This document shows positions 1 through 5,897 of a DNA stretch of 10,594 nucleotides, in pieces; the stretch's first letter is position 1, and the number at the start of each line of letters is the position of its first letter. The DNA lies in NCBI GenBank assembly GCA_025925615.1, contig JAICLN010000114.1:1-10594 (forward strand), in the 5' to 3' direction. The stretch comes from Actinomycetospora sp. (GTDB lineage Bacteria; Actinomycetota; Actinomycetes; Mycobacteriales; Pseudonocardiaceae). The notes under the pieces are model-generated. The model was not told the origin of the DNA, ran no database searches, and was given only the letters and a program-made list of their open reading frames with translations. The position numbers and the translations under genes were made by a program.

Positions 1-47
1 CGGGGGACGCGGCGGACGTTGTCGGTCCCCGGTGCGATCGTGCCGAC

Positions 48-959
48 ATGACCGATCTGACCGGGCGCGTCGCGCTCGTCGCGGGCGCCACCCGCGGTGC
101 CGGACGCGGCATCGCCGTCGAGCTGGGGGCGGCCGGCGCCGTCGTCTACTGCACTGGGCGGAGCACCCGCGGGCGCCGCTCCGAGTACGGGCGTCCCGAG
201 ACGATCGAGGACACGGCCGACCTCGTCACCGCGGCCGGCGGCACCGCCATCGCCGTCCCCACCGACCACCTCGACCCGGACGCCGTGGGCGCCCTCGTCG
301 CGCGGATCGACGACGAGCAGGGTGGTCTGGACATCCTCGTCAACGACATCTGGGGCGGCGAGATGCTGGTCTCGTGGGACGTCCCGGTGTGGGAGCACGA
401 CCTCGCGAACGGCCTGCGCGTGCTCCGGTTGGCGATCGACACGCACCTGATCACCGCGCACCACGCGCTCGCGCTCCTGGCGCGGCGCCCTGGCGGGCTC
501 GTCGTCGAGGTCACCGACGGCACGGCGGCCTACAACGACGAGCAGTACCGGATCAACGTGTACTACGACCTCGCGAAGACGGCCCCGATCCGGCTCGCCC
601 GGTCCTGGGCGCACGAGCTCCGTGCGTACGACGGCACCGCCGTCGCGGTCACCCCGGGCTGGCTGCGCTCGGAGATGATGCTCGAGCTCTTCGGCGTCAC
701 CGAGCCGACCTGGCGCGACGCCCTGGTCCGCGAGCCCCACTTCGCGATCTCCGAGACACCCCGGTTCGTCGGCCGGGGCGTGGCCGCGCTCGCCGCCGAC
801 CCGGATCGTGCCCGCTGGAACGCACGCTCCACCTCGTCCGGGGAACTCGCCAGCGAGTACGGGCTCACCGACCTCGACGGATCCCGGCCGGACTGCTGGC
901 GCTACCTCGTCGAGGTCCAGGACGCGGGCCTCCCCGCGGACGTCCGTGGCTACCGGTGA
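48..959 (+). CDS. SDR family oxidoreductase, 'NDIWGG' subfamily
   Basis: Predicted NAD(P)-dependent short-chain dehydrogenase/reductase of 303 residues, probably cytosolic; substrate unknown. Seen: the N-terminal dinucleotide-binding motif GATRGAGRGIA after the first beta strand (about residues 13-23), NDIWGG where classical SDRs have NNAG, and a YDLAK motif giving the catalytic pair Tyr173 and Lys177. The usual catalytic serine 12-13 residues before the tyrosine is not recognisable; the equivalent strand reads VVEVTDG (about 152-158), with Thr156/Asp157 at that place. From memory, VEVTDG and NDIWGG recur in a set of actinobacterial SDRs, so this looks like a subfamily trait rather than damage. 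The length exceeds the usual 250 or so because of a C-terminal extension ending in a Leu-Thr-Asp-Leu-Asp-Gly-Ser-Arg-Pro-Asp segment. The ATG at 48 directly precedes the usual SDR start; no clear ribosome binding site is visible. The VIT gene follows after 73 bases on the same strand. Confidence 0.88.
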   Translation: MTDLTGRVALVAGATRGAGRGIAVELGAAGAVVYCTGRSTRGRRSEYGRPETIEDTADLVTAAGGTAIAVPTDHLDPDAVGALVARIDDEQGGLDILVNDIWGGEMLVSWDVPVWEHDLANGLRVLRLAIDTHLITAHHALALLARRPGGLVVEVTDGTAAYNDEQYRINVYYDLAKTAPIRLARSWAHELRAYDGTAVAVTPGWLRSEMMLELFGVTEPTWRDALVREPHFAISETPRFVGRGVAALAADPDRARWNARSTSSGELASEYGLTDLDGSRPDCWRYLVEVQDAGLPADVRGYR

Positions 960-1032
960 CCCACCGGCGCACGCCGTGGAGCACAGCCTTGCCTTGCTGG
1001 CAGAGCGATCGCAACGCTGCTTGACTCCCGGC

Positions 1033-1761
1033 GTGACCGACGACCGTGCGGTGCTGCCGACCCACGAGGACGAGCCGCATGCCGAGGCCAGCGACGCCCG
1101 GCTCAACTGGCTGCGGGCGGGGGTGCTCGGGGCCAACGACGGGATCGTGTCGGTCGCCGGGATCGTCGTCGGCGTGGCCGCCGCGACCGCCGACCGTGCC
1201 CCGATCCTCACCGCGGGCGTCGCCGGTCTCGTCGCGGGCGCGGTGTCGATGGCCCTCGGGGAGTACGTCTCGGTGTCCAGCCAGCGCGACTCCCAGCGGT
1301 CGATGCTCGCCAAGGAGCGCCGCGAGCTCGACGAGGACCCGGAGGACGAGCTCGCCGAGCTGACCGCGATCTACGAGGCGAAGGGGCTCTCCCGCGAGAC
1401 CGCCGACCAGGTGGCCCGCGAGCTCACCCGCCACGACGCCTTCGCCGCCCACGTCGACGCCGAGCTCGGCATCGATCCCGACGAGCTCTCGAGCCCCGGC
1501 CAGGCCGCCGGCGCGTCGGCGCTGGCGTTCACGCTCGGCGGCATCCTTCCGCTGCTCGCGATCCTGCTCCCACCGCCGACCTGGCGCGTCCCGATCGCGT
1601 TCGTCGCCGTGCTCATCGCCCTCGGGCTCGCCGGCTGGATCTCCGCGAACCTCGGGGGCAGCCCGGTCCGGAAGGCGGTGCTCCGCGTGGTCGTGGGCGG
1701 CGCGCTCGGGCTCGCGGTCACCTACGGCATCGGCCACCTCGTCGGCACGGCCGTCGGCTGA
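1033..1761 (+). CDS. VIT1/CCC1 family Fe2+/Mn2+ transporter
   Basis: Integral membrane protein of 242 residues, the usual length for bacterial VIT1/CCC1 (DUF125) proteins, which move ferrous iron or manganese out of the cytosol. Seen: LRAGVLGANDGIVSVAGIVVG (TM1), a second segment GLVAGAVSMALGEYVSVSSQRD, which is the family hallmark, a soluble acidic helical stretch of about 65 residues rich in Glu/Asp (the metal-binding insert), and three more hydrophobic segments to the C-terminus, five in all. Start: GTG at 1033 gives a short polar N-terminus before TM1; the TTG at 1021 would add four residues. Neither has a good ribosome binding site, so the start is uncertain by a few codons. A longer in-frame reading from 808 would overlap the SDR gene and is rejected. 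The stop lies 2 bases before the next ATG, implying cotranscription and translational coupling with the SRPBCC gene. Confidence 0.9.
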   Translation: MTDDRAVLPTHEDEPHAEASDARLNWLRAGVLGANDGIVSVAGIVVGVAAATADRAPILTAGVAGLVAGAVSMALGEYVSVSSQRDSQRSMLAKERRELDEDPEDELAELTAIYEAKGLSRETADQVARELTRHDAFAAHVDAELGIDPDELSSPGQAAGASALAFTLGGILPLLAILLPPPTWRVPIAFVAVLIALGLAGWISANLGGSPVRKAVLRVVVGGALGLAVTYGIGHLVGTAVG

Positions 1762-1763
1762 GG

Positions 1764-2585
1764 ATGACCGACCCCACCGACCCCACCGACCCCACCGACC
1801 CGGACGCGGTCGAGCTCGGCGTCGCCGTCCCCGCGACCGTCGAGCAGGCGTGGGCGGCCGTCGTCGGGCTCCCCGACGTCCGCGCCTGGACGGAACCGGC
1901 CCACGTCCGGCCCCGCGCCGACGGCACGATCGCCGTCGCGACGGGCGCCGAGGACGCGCTCCGCGTGGTCACCTCCGACCCGCCGCACCGCCTGGTCACC
2001 GAGGCCGTCGTGGTGCTCGACGGCCGGGACGCCGTGCTCACGACGACGTGGCGGATCGAGCCGCACGAGACAGATGCCCGAGCCACGGCCGGGGTCCGGG
2101 TCACGACGACGGGTCTGGGCGCCGCCGCCGGGCGGGCTCCCGGTACGGCCCTGCGCGAGCGGGCCGCGACGGCGTTGTCCACGCTCGCCGTCCACCTGCA
2201 GTACTGGCCCGACCGCATCGGGCCCGGATGCACCGGGGCCGGCGTCCACGCCTGGGGCCCGTCGCGCGGACGCTCCGCCGACAGCGGCCACGAGCGCGCG
2301 CACGCCCGCTTCCTCGCCCAGGTCGGCATCCTCGTCCCCCGGCAGCCGCTGACGACCTTCCGCGGGGTCCCGCCGCTCGCGGGGACGTGCCTGGAGCGCC
2401 GCGCCGGTCACCACCACAGCGCGGCGCTGCTCCTGCTCGACGCGCCCGCACCCGGCGTCGCCACGCTCGCGACGACGGGCACCGACCCCGTCCACGAGAT
2501 CCGCGCGGTGCTCTACGGGGACGACGCGGCCGGGATCGCCGAGCGGCTGTCGGCGCAGTGGTCGTCGTGGCTGGCCCAGGCCTGA
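1764..2585 (+). CDS. SRPBCC-fold (START/polyketide-cyclase-like) protein with N-terminal TDP repeat
   Basis: Protein of 273 residues. After an N-terminal (Thr-Asp-Pro)4 tract, residues about 14-105 look like the start of an SRPBCC ligand-binding fold: a VELGVAVPATVEQAWAAV strand-helix, a Trp-Thr-Glu-Pro turn, then alternating strands ending in DAVLTTTWRIEP. An Ala/Arg-rich helix around 125-150 (ALRERAATALSTLAVHLQYW) matches the long C-terminal helix of the fold. The remaining 120 residues (Gly/Arg-rich, then RAHARFLAQVGI, and a final RLSAQWSSWLAQA helix) may be a second, degenerate SRPBCC copy, because that final helix resembles the end of such domains; this is inference. No catalytic residues can be named. 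The ATG lies 2 bases after the VIT stop, with GAGG immediately upstream and effectively no spacer, so reinitiation after the transporter is the likely way it is translated. It converges on the DUF2071 gene 19 bases downstream. Confidence 0.7.
   Translation: MTDPTDPTDPTDPDAVELGVAVPATVEQAWAAVVGLPDVRAWTEPAHVRPRADGTIAVATGAEDALRVVTSDPPHRLVTEAVVVLDGRDAVLTTTWRIEPHETDARATAGVRVTTTGLGAAAGRAPGTALRERAATALSTLAVHLQYWPDRIGPGCTGAGVHAWGPSRGRSADSGHERAHARFLAQVGILVPRQPLTTFRGVPPLAGTCLERRAGHHHSAALLLLDAPAPGVATLATTGTDPVHEIRAVLYGDDAAGIAERLSAQWSSWLAQA
1767..1802 (+). repeat. Four tandem copies of a 9-bp in-frame repeat (Thr-Asp-Pro)
   Basis: Codons 2-13 of the SRPBCC gene are four consecutive copies of ACCGACCCC; the last differs only in its final base (CCG). 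The repeat encodes TDP four times and is followed by one more Asp. Because the unit is 9 bp, gain or loss of copies keeps the frame. It directly follows the start codon. Confidence 0.95.
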
Positions 2586-2611
2586 GCCGTCACCGCGCGA
2601 GCCGTCACCGC
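2584..2611. repeat. 13-bp direct repeat between convergent genes, carrying a duplicated stop
   Basis: GAGCCGTCACCGC occurs at 2584-2596 and again at 2599-2611, separated by 2 bases (period 15). The second copy contains the TGA stop of the minus-strand DUF2071 gene (2605-2607). The first copy contains an in-frame second TGA (2590-2592), so the gene ends in two stops 15 bases apart. The upstream end of the repeat overlaps the stop of the SRPBCC gene. Confidence 0.9.
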
Positions 2612-3342
2612 AGGGCCGGTCGCGGGAACCCGAACCGCACCGTCACGCCCGGGGAGAAGTGCACGAGGTCCGGCGCCCGCCCGGAGAGCCCGGGGAAGCC
2701 GGCCGCGGCCACCAGCTCGTCGTCGCAGGCGACGAGGTCGGCGCGGCGCAGCGGCCACGGCTCGTGGACGTTCGGGACGTACCAGGTGACGCCCGCGTGG
2801 CTCTCGTGCAGCCCCCACCGCGCGGTGAGGAAGTCCGCGAGCGGGTCCCCCGCGACCGGCTCCGCCGGCCGCACCGCCACGACGCTGCGGTGCCCGCCGA
2901 CCCGCGTCGTGGTGCGGTACAGGGCCTCGCCGTCGGCGTACCGGAAGGCCATCCGCGCCCACCGGTACGGCAGCCCGAAGGCAGCCTGCGCGCCGAGGAC
3001 CACCGCGAGCCGTGACGCGTCCAGGCTGCGGAACACGATGCCGCGCCGACCCGTGTCGTCGACGGTGTAGAGCCGGACGTTGGTCTCCAGGAAGGTCCCG
3101 AACCAGGGCACCGAGGGTCCTCGGGCGACGCCGGCGCCGACCATCCGGAACGGCACGAGCCCGACGTAGGTGGCGCCGTCACGGACGTCGGGGTGCACCC
3201 CGCGCGGCAGCAGCGGGGCCACGTCGTCGGGATCGACGGCCCAGTGCAGGAAGGCGGCGTCGCGCCAGGACTGGGTCATCATCGTGGGGCCGGAGTACTC
3301 CGGCGCCCACACGCTGACGGGCCGGGTGACGGCGTTGCTCAT
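2605..3342 (-). CDS. DUF2071 / YqjF family protein
   Basis: Cytosolic protein of 245 residues, typical for the DUF2071 (YqjF-like) family, whose fold resembles acetoacetate decarboxylase but whose biochemical role is not established. Seen: MMTQSWRDAAFLHWAVDPDD near the N-terminus followed by VAPLLPRGVHPDV, the family's opening signature (Trp-rich helix, then a leucine-proline-xx-hydrophobic segment); GATYVGLVPFRMVG; FLETNVRLYTVDDTGRRGIVF; and LPYRWARMAF. All are characteristic family blocks. Start: the ATG at 3342 leaves about 20 residues before the first conserved block; longer upstream reading in this frame would run through the divergent DUF427 promoter and coding start and is rejected. 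The ribosome binding site is weak. The gene is divergent from the double-DUF427 gene and ends in two in-frame TGA codons. Confidence 0.88.
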   Translation of the reverse strand: MSNAVTRPVSVWAPEYSGPTMMTQSWRDAAFLHWAVDPDDVAPLLPRGVHPDVRDGATYVGLVPFRMVGAGVARGPSVPWFGTFLETNVRLYTVDDTGRRGIVFRSLDASRLAVVLGAQAAFGLPYRWARMAFRYADGEALYRTTTRVGGHRSVVAVRPAEPVAGDPLADFLTARWGLHESHAGVTWYVPNVHEPWPLRRADLVACDDELVAAAGFPGLSGRAPDLVHFSPGVTVRFGFPRPALR

Positions 3343-3367
3343 GCCCCGGAGTGTGGGCGATCGCCGC

Positions 3368-3417
3368 GGTGAGCGCGTACCACGACGGAATACGGACCCG
3401 TGCGCGGAGCGCTCACC
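3368..3417. promoter_or_regulatory. 9-bp inverted repeat framing the DUF2071/DUF427 divergent promoter region
   Basis: GGTGAGCGC at 3368-3376 is the exact reverse complement of GCGCTCACC at 3409-3417. The centres are 41 bases apart, about four helical turns, and the enclosed 32 bases (with the relatively AT-rich ACGGAATACGG) are the only space for promoters of the two divergent genes. This fits paired operator half-sites or a looping arrangement, but no regulator is identified, and no -10 or -35 hexamer is convincing. Confidence 0.4.
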
Positions 3418-3421
3418 CGAC

Positions 3422-4228
3422 ATGGCACTGACGCGATTCGGCGGCCCGCTGTCCCGCTCGCTCCCGGAGACCCGGACGTTCACCGTCGAGGGCCCGGCCC
3501 ACTCGCTCCTGTTGGAGCCGTTCCGCCGCCGGGTGCGGGCGATCGTCACCGACGACACCGGCGCCGACGTCGTCGTGCTCGACACGGTCCGCGGCGCGCT
3601 GCTGCACGAGACCGGGCTCGGCCCGCAGCTCTACCTGCCCGCCGAGGACGTCCGGGCGGACCTCCTGCACCCCAGCGACCACTCGACGCACTGCCCGTTC
3701 AAGGGCGACGCGAGCTACCAGCACCTCACGGTCGGGAACCGCACGATCGAGAACGCCGTGTGGTCCTACCCCGACCCCAAGCCGGACTCGTCCTGGCTGG
3801 CCGGGCTCGTCGCGCTCCCGATGAGCGCCGCCGACCGCTGGCTCGACGAGGACGAGGACGTGCTCGGCCACCTCACCGACCCCTACCACCGCGTCGACCT
3901 GCGTCCGACCAGCCGCGAGGTCACGGTGACCGCCCCCGACGGCACCGTCGTCGCCCGCACCACCCGGGCCGTCCTGCTCGACGAGACCGGCCTCGGCGTG
4001 CGGTTCTACATCGACCGCGCCGACGTGCACGCAACGCTGCGGCCCTCCGGGACCACGACCGTCTGCCCCTACAAGGGCGTCTCCAGCTACTGGACGGTCG
4101 AGGCGGACGGCGGCAATGAGGTCGTCGACGGGGCGTGGTCCTACGAGGCGCCGCGCGACGAGTCCCGGGGCATCGCCGGCAGGGTCTCCTTCTCCGACGA
4201 TTTTGCGGTGACGGTGTCGCCGAGCTGA
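3422..4228 (+). CDS. Protein with two tandem DUF427 domains
   Basis: Protein of 268 residues made of two DUF427 repeats. Repeat 1 (about 20-125): VRAIVTDDTGADVVVLDTV, then LYLPAEDVRADLL, HCPFKGDASY and ENAVWSYPDP. Repeat 2 (about 155-255): EVTVTAPDGTVVARTTRAVL, then RFYIDRADVHATL, VCPYKGVSSYWTV and DGAWSYEAP. Each has the family pattern of a small all-beta domain with a tyrosine-proline/asparagine-xx-aspartate-valine step and a cysteine-proline-xx-lysine-glycine loop. The family's function is not established; single- and double-domain forms are common in actinobacteria. The ATG at 3422 is preceded by GGAG at a rather long distance of 12 bases. The C-terminus overlaps a hairpin shared with the convergent MarR gene, 7 bases away. 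Confidence 0.9.
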   Translation: MALTRFGGPLSRSLPETRTFTVEGPAHSLLLEPFRRRVRAIVTDDTGADVVVLDTVRGALLHETGLGPQLYLPAEDVRADLLHPSDHSTHCPFKGDASYQHLTVGNRTIENAVWSYPDPKPDSSWLAGLVALPMSAADRWLDEDEDVLGHLTDPYHRVDLRPTSREVTVTAPDGTVVARTTRAVLLDETGLGVRFYIDRADVHATLRPSGTTTVCPYKGVSSYWTVEADGGNEVVDGAWSYEAPRDESRGIAGRVSFSDDFAVTVSPS

Positions 4229-4248
4229 GGCTCGCTCAGCCGTCGGCG
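4218..4248. terminator. Bidirectional hairpin across the DUF427 and MarR stop codons
   Basis: Left arm CGCCGAGCTGAG (4218-4229), loop GCTCG (4230-4234), right arm CTCAGC (4235-4240) and TCGGCG (4243-4248) with a 2-base CG bulge. All 12 left-arm bases pair. The DUF427 stop TGA (4226-4228) pairs directly with the TCA (4236-4238) that is the MarR stop on the other strand. There is no T-tract on either side, as is common for high-GC actinobacterial terminators. It would serve both converging transcripts. Confidence 0.6.
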
Positions 4249-4670
4249 CCGGGGTGGCCGAGCCGGACCAGCGCGGCGACGACGTCGGCGGCGTCGAGCC
4301 CGTCGAGGAGCCGGCGTTCGGCGTCCTCGACCGACGGGGCCAGACGCTCGTGGAGCTCCCGGCCGCGGGCGCTGAGGGCCACGCGGACCCGGCGTCGGTC
4401 GGCGGGGTCGGCCTCGCGGTAGAGCGCGCCGACCGCAGCGAGCCGGTCCACCACGCGGCTCAGGGTGGAGTCGTCGAGGCGGGTGCCCGCGACCAGGTCC
4501 CGCATGGCCTGGTCGCCGTGCTCGGCGAGGCGGCGCACGACGAGCCACTGCTCGACGCCCAGGCCCTCCGTCGCCGTGATCTCCTCGACCCGGCGGGTGA
4601 CCTCGTCCAGGGCCTGCGTGAGCGCGACGACGAGCGACGGCCCCAGACCGCGCGTGTCCGGCACCGCCAC
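4236..4670 (-). CDS. MarR family transcriptional regulator (candidate amide/formamidase regulator)
   Basis: DNA-binding protein of 144 residues, normal for MarR. Seen: an N-terminal dimerisation helix (about 10-35), recognition winged helix with QAMRDLVAGTRLDDSTLSRVVDRLAAVGAL (about 54-83, given in pieces: QAMRDLVAGTR, then LDDSTLSRVVDRL), and the wing EADPADRRRVRVALSARGREL holding the conserved Asp91-Arg92-Arg93-Arg94 motif. Start: GTG at 4670 is chosen because GGAGG lies 6 bases upstream; the longer in-frame reading from 4772 would cover the divergent gene's start. It is divergent from the AmiC-like gene with 83 bases between. In Mycolicibacterium smegmatis, as I recall, the acetamidase locus also has a MarR-type regulator (AmiA) acting with an AmiC-like protein, so repression of the amidase operon is the likely job here. 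The ligand may be read indirectly through the AmiC-like protein. Confidence 0.85.
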   Translation of the reverse strand: MAVPDTRGLGPSLVVALTQALDEVTRRVEEITATEGLGVEQWLVVRRLAEHGDQAMRDLVAGTRLDDSTLSRVVDRLAAVGALYREADPADRRRVRVALSARGRELHERLAPSVEDAERRLLDGLDAADVVAALVRLGHPGADG

Positions 4671-4676
4671 GGGCTT

Positions 4677-4681
4677 CCTCC
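4677..4681 (-). promoter_or_regulatory. Ribosome binding site deciding the MarR start
   Basis: On the minus strand GGAGG (within GGGAGGAAGCCC) stands 6 bases before the GTG at 4670. This is the best site in the leader, and it rules out the longer reading that begins at 4772. Confidence 0.75.
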
Positions 4682-4713
4682 CTGGACACCGGGTTCTGCA
4701 TCCCGCATGGTGT

Positions 4714-4725
4714 GGGCCCGGGCCC
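4714..4725. promoter_or_regulatory. 12-bp perfect palindrome in the MarR/AmiC intergenic region
   Basis: GGGCCCGGGCCC is its own reverse complement and sits roughly in the middle of the 83-base space between the divergent MarR and AmiC-like starts, a position fit for an autoregulatory operator. In so GC-rich a genome such G/C-only palindromes can arise by chance, and the sequence is unlike the palindrome before fmdA. Confidence 0.25.
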
Positions 4726-4743
4726 TGCTGGTCAATCCTCCCC

Positions 4744-4748
4744 GGAGG
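4744..4748 (+). promoter_or_regulatory. Ribosome binding site of the AmiC-like gene
   Basis: GGAGG stands 5 bases before ATG 4754 and 8 before ATG 4757; the spacing slightly favours the second. CCTCC at 4737-4741 is complementary to it across a 2-base gap, so the site could be partly masked in a very small hairpin. Confidence 0.7.
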
Positions 4749-4753
4749 CGCCG

Positions 4754-5830
4754 ATGATGTCGGGTACCTCACGCGGGGCCGCCCGGCAGGAGTGGCGGGT
4801 CGCGATGGTCCTGCCCCTGCACGGGCCGGCCGGCCTGTTCGCTCCGTCCTGCGAAGCCGTCATCGACGTCGCCGTCGCGGAGATCAACGCCCGGGGCGGC
4901 ATCCTGGGGCGGGAGGTCGTCACGGAGGTCCTCGACGGCGGCGGGGAGCCCCACGAGGTCGCGGACCGCGTGCGCGGGCGCCTCGCGGCCGGCGCCGTCG
5001 ACGCGGTGAGCGGCTGGCACATCTCCTCGGTGCGCCAGGCGCTGGTCCCCGTGCTCGCCGGGCGGATTCCCTACGCCTACACCTCGCTGTACGAGGGCGG
5101 GGAGACCCGCCCCGGCGTGTTCTGCTGCGGCGAGACGCCCGACGTCCAGATCGCTCCGGCACTGCGGTGGCTGCGCGACGAGTTCGGGCTGCGACGGTGG
5201 TTCGTCGTCGGCGACGACTACGTCTGGCCCCGCGCATCCGCAGGGGCCGTCCGCGGCTACGCACACGACCTCGGCCTCGACCTGGTCGGGCAGGACTTCG
5301 TCGAGCTCGGTGCCGCGGACGTCGACCGCGTGGTGACGCGGATCGAGCGCGCGTCCTGCGACGGGGTGCTGATGCTGCTGGTGGGCCAGGACGCCGTGGA
5401 GTTCAACCGGGAGTTCGCCCGCCGCGGGCTGGCCGAACGCGTCGCGCGCTTCAGCCCCCTGATGGAGGAGAACATGCTGTTGGCCAGCGGCGCCGACAGC
5501 ACGGCGAACCTCTTCGTGGCCTCCTCCTACTTCCGGTCGATGGCCACCGGCGCCGCGATGGACCTGCTGGACCGGTACCTGCGGGCCCACGGGACGCACG
5601 CCCCGGCGCTGAGCAGTGCGGCCGAGAGCTGTCACGAGGGGCTGCACACCCTGGCCGCGCTGGCGCGCCGGGCCGGGTCGGACCACCTCGCGGCCTGGGA
5701 CGCCGCCACGGACGGCACCGCCTACGAGGGTCCGCGCGGGACGGTCGAGTTCCGCGGGCGGACGGCACGCCAGCGCGTCCACCTCGCCGTCGCGGACGGT
5801 GTGGACTTCGACGTCCTGGCGTGCCTCTGA
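4754..5830 (+). CDS. amiC: AmiC-like amide-binding sensor protein (type I periplasmic-binding-protein fold, no signal peptide)
   Basis: Protein of 358 residues matching the AmiC / UrtA branch of the substrate-binding fold (Peripla_BP family). Seen: WRVAMVLPLHGPAGLF as first strand and ligand loop, the helix SCEAVIDVAVAEINARGGI, GWHISSVRQALVPVL, YTSLYEGGE, FVVGDDYVWPRASAG, and late GPRGTVEFRGR. From memory, these line up block by block with Pseudomonas AmiC (its MSHTRKAVMPV, YPTPYEG, GSDYIYPRESN and APQGPVRV). The N-terminus is short and polar with no signal peptide, lipobox or membrane segment, so the protein should be cytosolic, like AmiC, and act as a sensor of amides rather than as a transporter component; no permease or ATPase genes are nearby. 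Start: ATG at 4754 or 4757, after GGAGG at 4744-4748 (spacing 5 or 8). It is divergent from MarR and 67 bases upstream of fmdA. A urea/short-amide transporter binding protein is the alternative reading. Confidence 0.85.
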   Translation: MMSGTSRGAARQEWRVAMVLPLHGPAGLFAPSCEAVIDVAVAEINARGGILGREVVTEVLDGGGEPHEVADRVRGRLAAGAVDAVSGWHISSVRQALVPVLAGRIPYAYTSLYEGGETRPGVFCCGETPDVQIAPALRWLRDEFGLRRWFVVGDDYVWPRASAGAVRGYAHDLGLDLVGQDFVELGAADVDRVVTRIERASCDGVLMLLVGQDAVEFNREFARRGLAERVARFSPLMEENMLLASGADSTANLFVASSYFRSMATGAAMDLLDRYLRAHGTHAPALSSAAESCHEGLHTLAALARRAGSDHLAAWDAATDGTAYEGPRGTVEFRGRTARQRVHLAVADGVDFDVLACL

Positions 5831-5839
5831 CGCCGCGCC

Positions 5840-5868
5840 TTGACAGGGGCCCCGAGCAGTACTCTCAT
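5840..5868 (+). promoter_or_regulatory. Candidate sigma-A-type promoter of fmdA
   Basis: A perfect TTGACA at 5840-5845 is followed, after 17 bases, by TCTCAT at 5863-5868 (four of six matches to TATAAT). The predicted transcription start near 5875 leaves a leader of about 22 bases with AGGGAGG (5886-5892) 5 bases before the ATG. The promoter is only 9 bases past the AmiC-like stop, so fmdA can be transcribed separately from the sensor gene. Confidence 0.6.
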
Positions 5869-5874
5869 ATGAGA
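5863..5874. promoter_or_regulatory. Palindromic operator candidate over the fmdA -10 region
   Basis: TCTCATATGAGA is a perfect 12-bp palindrome. It is one of the few AT-containing stretches in the window, and it covers the predicted -10 hexamer and reaches the predicted start of transcription, so a bound dimer would block RNA polymerase. The size and symmetry suit a MarR or GntR dimer. I found no second copy in the MarR/AmiC intergenic region. Confidence 0.55.
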
Positions 5875-5897
5875 ACAACTACCGCAGGGAGGCCCCC

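Noticed and set aside
3..30. GGGGAC ... GTCCCC inverted repeat before the SDR gene
   Set aside because: Six pairs with a 16-base loop at the window edge; the upstream context is missing, so no role can be assigned.
4671..4772. N-terminal extension of the MarR protein from 4772
   Set aside because: It would overlap the AmiC-like start. A strong GGAGG supports GTG 4670.
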